A stretch of 64,000 nucleotides of DNA from Actinoplanes sp. NBRC 103695 (GTDB lineage: Bacteria; Actinomycetota; Actinomycetes; Mycobacteriales; Micromonosporaceae), in NCBI RefSeq assembly GCF_030269485.1, contig NZ_BSTL01000009.1:306278-370277 (forward strand), given 5' to 3'. Shown one piece after another: positions 62,171 to 64,000 of the stretch (position 1 is the first letter of the stretch; each line of letters opens with the position of its first letter). A model generated the notes under the pieces. That model was given only the letters and a program-made list of their open reading frames with translations, was not told the origin of the DNA and did not search any database. Position numbers and translations under genes: made by a program.

Positions 62171-63538
62171 ATGGAATACGTACCGACCACTTTGGTGGGC
62201 GCCACCGCGAAACAGATCGCGCGGGCCGTCCGCCGCGGCGACACCACGGCCACCGCTGTGGTCGCGGACCATCTGGAGCAGATCGCGATCAGCGATCCGG
62301 AGCTGCACGCTTTCCGGGTGATCCGCGGCGGGGAGGCGATGACCGAGGCGGAGAAGGTCGACGATCAGGACGACCTCTCCAACCTGCCGCTGGCCGGGGT
62401 GCCGGTGGCGGTGAAGGAGAACACCGCGGTCGCCGGCCTGCCGACGTGGAACGGTTCGGCGGCGGTCCGCACCGCGGTGGCCGAGGAGGACCACGAGATC
62501 GTCCGCCGCCTGCGCGGGGCGGGCGCCGTCGTGGTCGGGGTGACCCGGGCGCCGGAGCTGAGCCTGTGGCCGTTCACCGACGACGAGGAACTCGCCACCC
62601 GCAACCCGTGGGCGCTGGACCGTACGCCGGGCGGCTCGTCCGGCGGGTCCGCGGCCGCGGTCGCCTCCGGCCTGGTGCCGATGGCGCACGCCAACGACGG
62701 CCTGGGTTCGATCCGGATCCCGGCGGCCTGCTGCGGTCTGGTCGGCCTCAAGCCCGGCCGCGGCGTGGTCCCTTGTGACCTGGGCATCGACGGCTGGTTC
62801 GGGATGGCCGAGAACGGCGTGCTGACCACCACGGTCGGCGACGCCGCGGTCGGCTTCAGCGTGCTGGCGGGCCGTCGTCCGGTGAAGCTGACCGAGCCGT
62901 CCCGCCTGCGCGTCGGCGTCTCGCTGCGGTCACCGGTGGCCGGCACGAAGGCCGACGAGCCCAACCGCAACGCCGTGGCCACCGCCGCGAAACTGCTGGT
63001 CGACGCCGGTCACAGCACGCTGACGGCCGAGCCTGACTACGGCGTCAAGCTGGGCCCGCAGGCCGTGGCGACCTGGTTGGCGTCGGCGCACCGCGAGGCC
63101 GAGGCGCTGGGCGTCGATCTGTCGTCCCTGCAACGCCGCAGCCGGATGCACGCCAGGCTCGGCAAGTTCGTTTTCAACCGCGGTTGGGTACGCCAGGAGC
63201 AGCGCGACGCCTGGCGGGAGCGGTCGATAGCGTTTTTCGCCGACCGTAAGGTCGACGTGCTGCTCACGCCTGCTCTGGCCGGCCCGCCCCCGGCGGCGGA
63301 CGGCTGGGCGAAGGCGAGCTGGCGCAAGAGCTTCCAGGCCAGCGCCCAGTACGCGCCTTACAACGCGCCCTGGAACTTCGCCGGCCTGCCCGCGATCGTG
63401 GTCCCGGTGGGCACCCGCCCCGACGGTCTCCCGCTGGCGGTCCAGCTGGTCGGCCCGCCCGACTCCGAGGTGCTGCTGCTCTCCATCGCCGGCCAGTTCG
63501 AGGTCGCCAACCCCTGGCAGCGCCTGGCGATCGTGTAA
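62171..63538 (+). CDS. Amidase signature family hydrolase
   Basis: This 455-residue amidase has the Ser-cisSer-Lys triad. Lys lies in GVPVAVKENTAVAG, the cis-Ser in the loop PGGSSGGSAAAVASG, and the nucleophile in NDGLGSIRIPAACCGLVG. Here SIRIPA replaces the usual SIRxPA with the intact Ser. Members cleave diverse carboxamides; the glutamyl-tRNA amidotransferase GatA is closely related, but the absence of gatBC suggests a free amidase. The ATG lies 32 bp after metB. A strong hairpin follows. Confidence 0.92.
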   Translation: MEYVPTTLVGATAKQIARAVRRGDTTATAVVADHLEQIAISDPELHAFRVIRGGEAMTEAEKVDDQDDLSNLPLAGVPVAVKENTAVAGLPTWNGSAAVRTAVAEEDHEIVRRLRGAGAVVVGVTRAPELSLWPFTDDEELATRNPWALDRTPGGSSGGSAAAVASGLVPMAHANDGLGSIRIPAACCGLVGLKPGRGVVPCDLGIDGWFGMAENGVLTTTVGDAAVGFSVLAGRRPVKLTEPSRLRVGVSLRSPVAGTKADEPNRNAVATAAKLLVDAGHSTLTAEPDYGVKLGPQAVATWLASAHREAEALGVDLSSLQRRSRMHARLGKFVFNRGWVRQEQRDAWRERSIAFFADRKVDVLLTPALAGPPPAADGWAKASWRKSFQASAQYAPYNAPWNFAGLPAIVVPVGTRPDGLPLAVQLVGPPDSEVLLLSIAGQFEVANPWQRLAIV

Positions 63539-63549
63539 CGGTCAGCCGT

Positions 63550-63586
63550 CGCCCTCCGGCGCTCCCATGGATGGGGCCGGAGGGCG
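63550..63586 (+). terminator. Terminator hairpin of the amidase gene
   Basis: CGCCCTCCGGC (63550-63560) pairs with GCCGGAGGGCG (63576-63586); the loop can extend the stem through CCCAT/ATGGG. It starts 12 bp after the amidase stop. Confidence 0.8.
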
Positions 63587-63609
63587 CGGCGCGTCCTGAC
63601 GGGCAGTGA

Positions 63610-63860
63610 CCGGGATGTTCCGGTGCCGACCTCGGTGGGATACGCGGTCTCGCGGCCCTGGATGTCGGCCGGGTCGCTCTCTTCAAGGGCCGGCAGGGGC
63701 CGCGATTTCTCCGGCATGACCTGGGTCCCGGTCAGGAACTGCGCCTTGGCCAGGCCCGGATCGATCACCTGGCACCGGTACTCGTCCGTGCCGCCACCCT
63801 CCGGCGGCACGGGCGTGTGGGCCTCGGCCATCTTCAGGGCGGGACCTCGACGTCACCGCG
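63610..63860 (-). pseudogene. Remnant resembling a copper type II monooxygenase domain
   Basis: A minus-strand frame from ATG 63831 has strong coding bias for about 70 codons, then loses it. Its core EGGGTDEYRCQVIDPGLAKA resembles the TDxYRCF-x-x-DP motif of copper-dependent monooxygenase-like proteins. The expected following HHV region is missing (QVMPEKSRPLPALEESDP instead). Upstream, the reading continues in the wrong frame (GDVEVP before LKMAEAH), which implies a single-base frameshift. It is best read as a broken gene fragment. Exact ends are uncertain. Confidence 0.45.
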
Positions 63861-63986
63861 CCGGTGCGTGCGCTGGGTATCTGGTTCGTCAAACCGGGTT
63901 GAGCGGCGGTATTAACGCTCGTCTCAGGTTCGCTCGGTAGGAAGTCGGCGTCAGGTGAGCGAGGTAACGGGTGTAGGAGGCTATTG

Positions 63987-64000
63987 ATGGCAGTCGACGC
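63987..64000 (+). CDS. Start of a gene truncated by the window end
   Basis: ATG 63987 is preceded by TAGGAGG (63974-63980) with a 6-nt spacer, an optimal ribosome site. Only the codons for MAVD are visible, so no product can be named. Confidence 0.5.

Overview
The window is chromosomal DNA from a very GC-rich actinomycete. The evidence is very high GC, frequent GTG starts, stop/start overlaps such as ATGA and GTGA, a mycothiol gene (mca), UdgB, DUF501, PadR-HAAS and DUF4307 families. Several blocks keep the gene order I remember from Mycobacterium tuberculosis: mfd-mazG-lipoprotein-eno-ftsB-DUF501-ppx on the left, and thiolase-SGNH-cbs-mca-greA-metB on the right. A filamentous member of the Micromonosporaceae (Actinoplanes/Micromonospora type) fits best, but that placement is inference.

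1-19 kb is mostly housekeeping. It holds the end of mfd, a lipoprotein, mazG, a DUF885 metallopeptidase, a gene-free palindromic stretch (4.3-5.1 kb), a methyltransferase, a lipoprotein, a PilZ (c-di-GMP) protein, eno, the ftsB-DUF501-argA-ppx operon, a PadR/HAAS pair, a family-5 uracil-DNA glycosylase, a DUF4129/MoxR/DUF58 membrane operon, and a type II NADH dehydrogenase preceded by a Rex-like operator. A tRNA-Leu(UAA), the bldA-type tRNA, lies at 19.15 kb.

19.4-37.7 kb is the accessory heart. It has a large XRE-BTAD-NTPase-TPR (SARP/AfsR-like) regulator, a LuxR-type regulator paired with a DUF6882-like protein, and two giant secreted proteins in tandem. The first is a 2,879-residue RHS/YD-repeat protein ending in a DNA/RNA non-specific nuclease module. 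The second, 28 bp downstream, is a 1,576-residue S8 protease carrying lectin, DUF1080-like and LamG domains. I see no immunity gene.

37.8-57.5 kb returns to core functions: Bax inhibitor-1 protein, thiolase, two tandem SGNH hydrolases, YkvA, cystathionine beta-synthase, HtrA-like protease, RNase Z, a candidate structured RNA of about 185 nt, a polyphosphate pair (PPK2 and CYTH-CHAD), a GGDEF-EAL protein with a degenerate GGDEF motif, mca with a small membrane partner, DUF4307, greA and ilvA.

57.5-59.8 kb is a patch of lower GC and atypical codon use. It carries an unrecognised 499-residue protein whose Gly/Asn/Ser linker and helical C-terminus resemble bacterial conflict proteins. It contains the only in-frame TTA codon I found in the window. 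The right end holds msrA, a HIT hydrolase, metB, an amidase, a frameshifted remnant resembling a copper monooxygenase, and the first codons of one more gene.

Two themes join distant genes. c-di-GMP signalling is represented by PilZ and GGDEF-EAL. Polyphosphate metabolism is represented by Ppx, PPK2 and CHAD. The intergenic DNA is rich in repeated hairpins, several of which begin inside a TAG stop codon.
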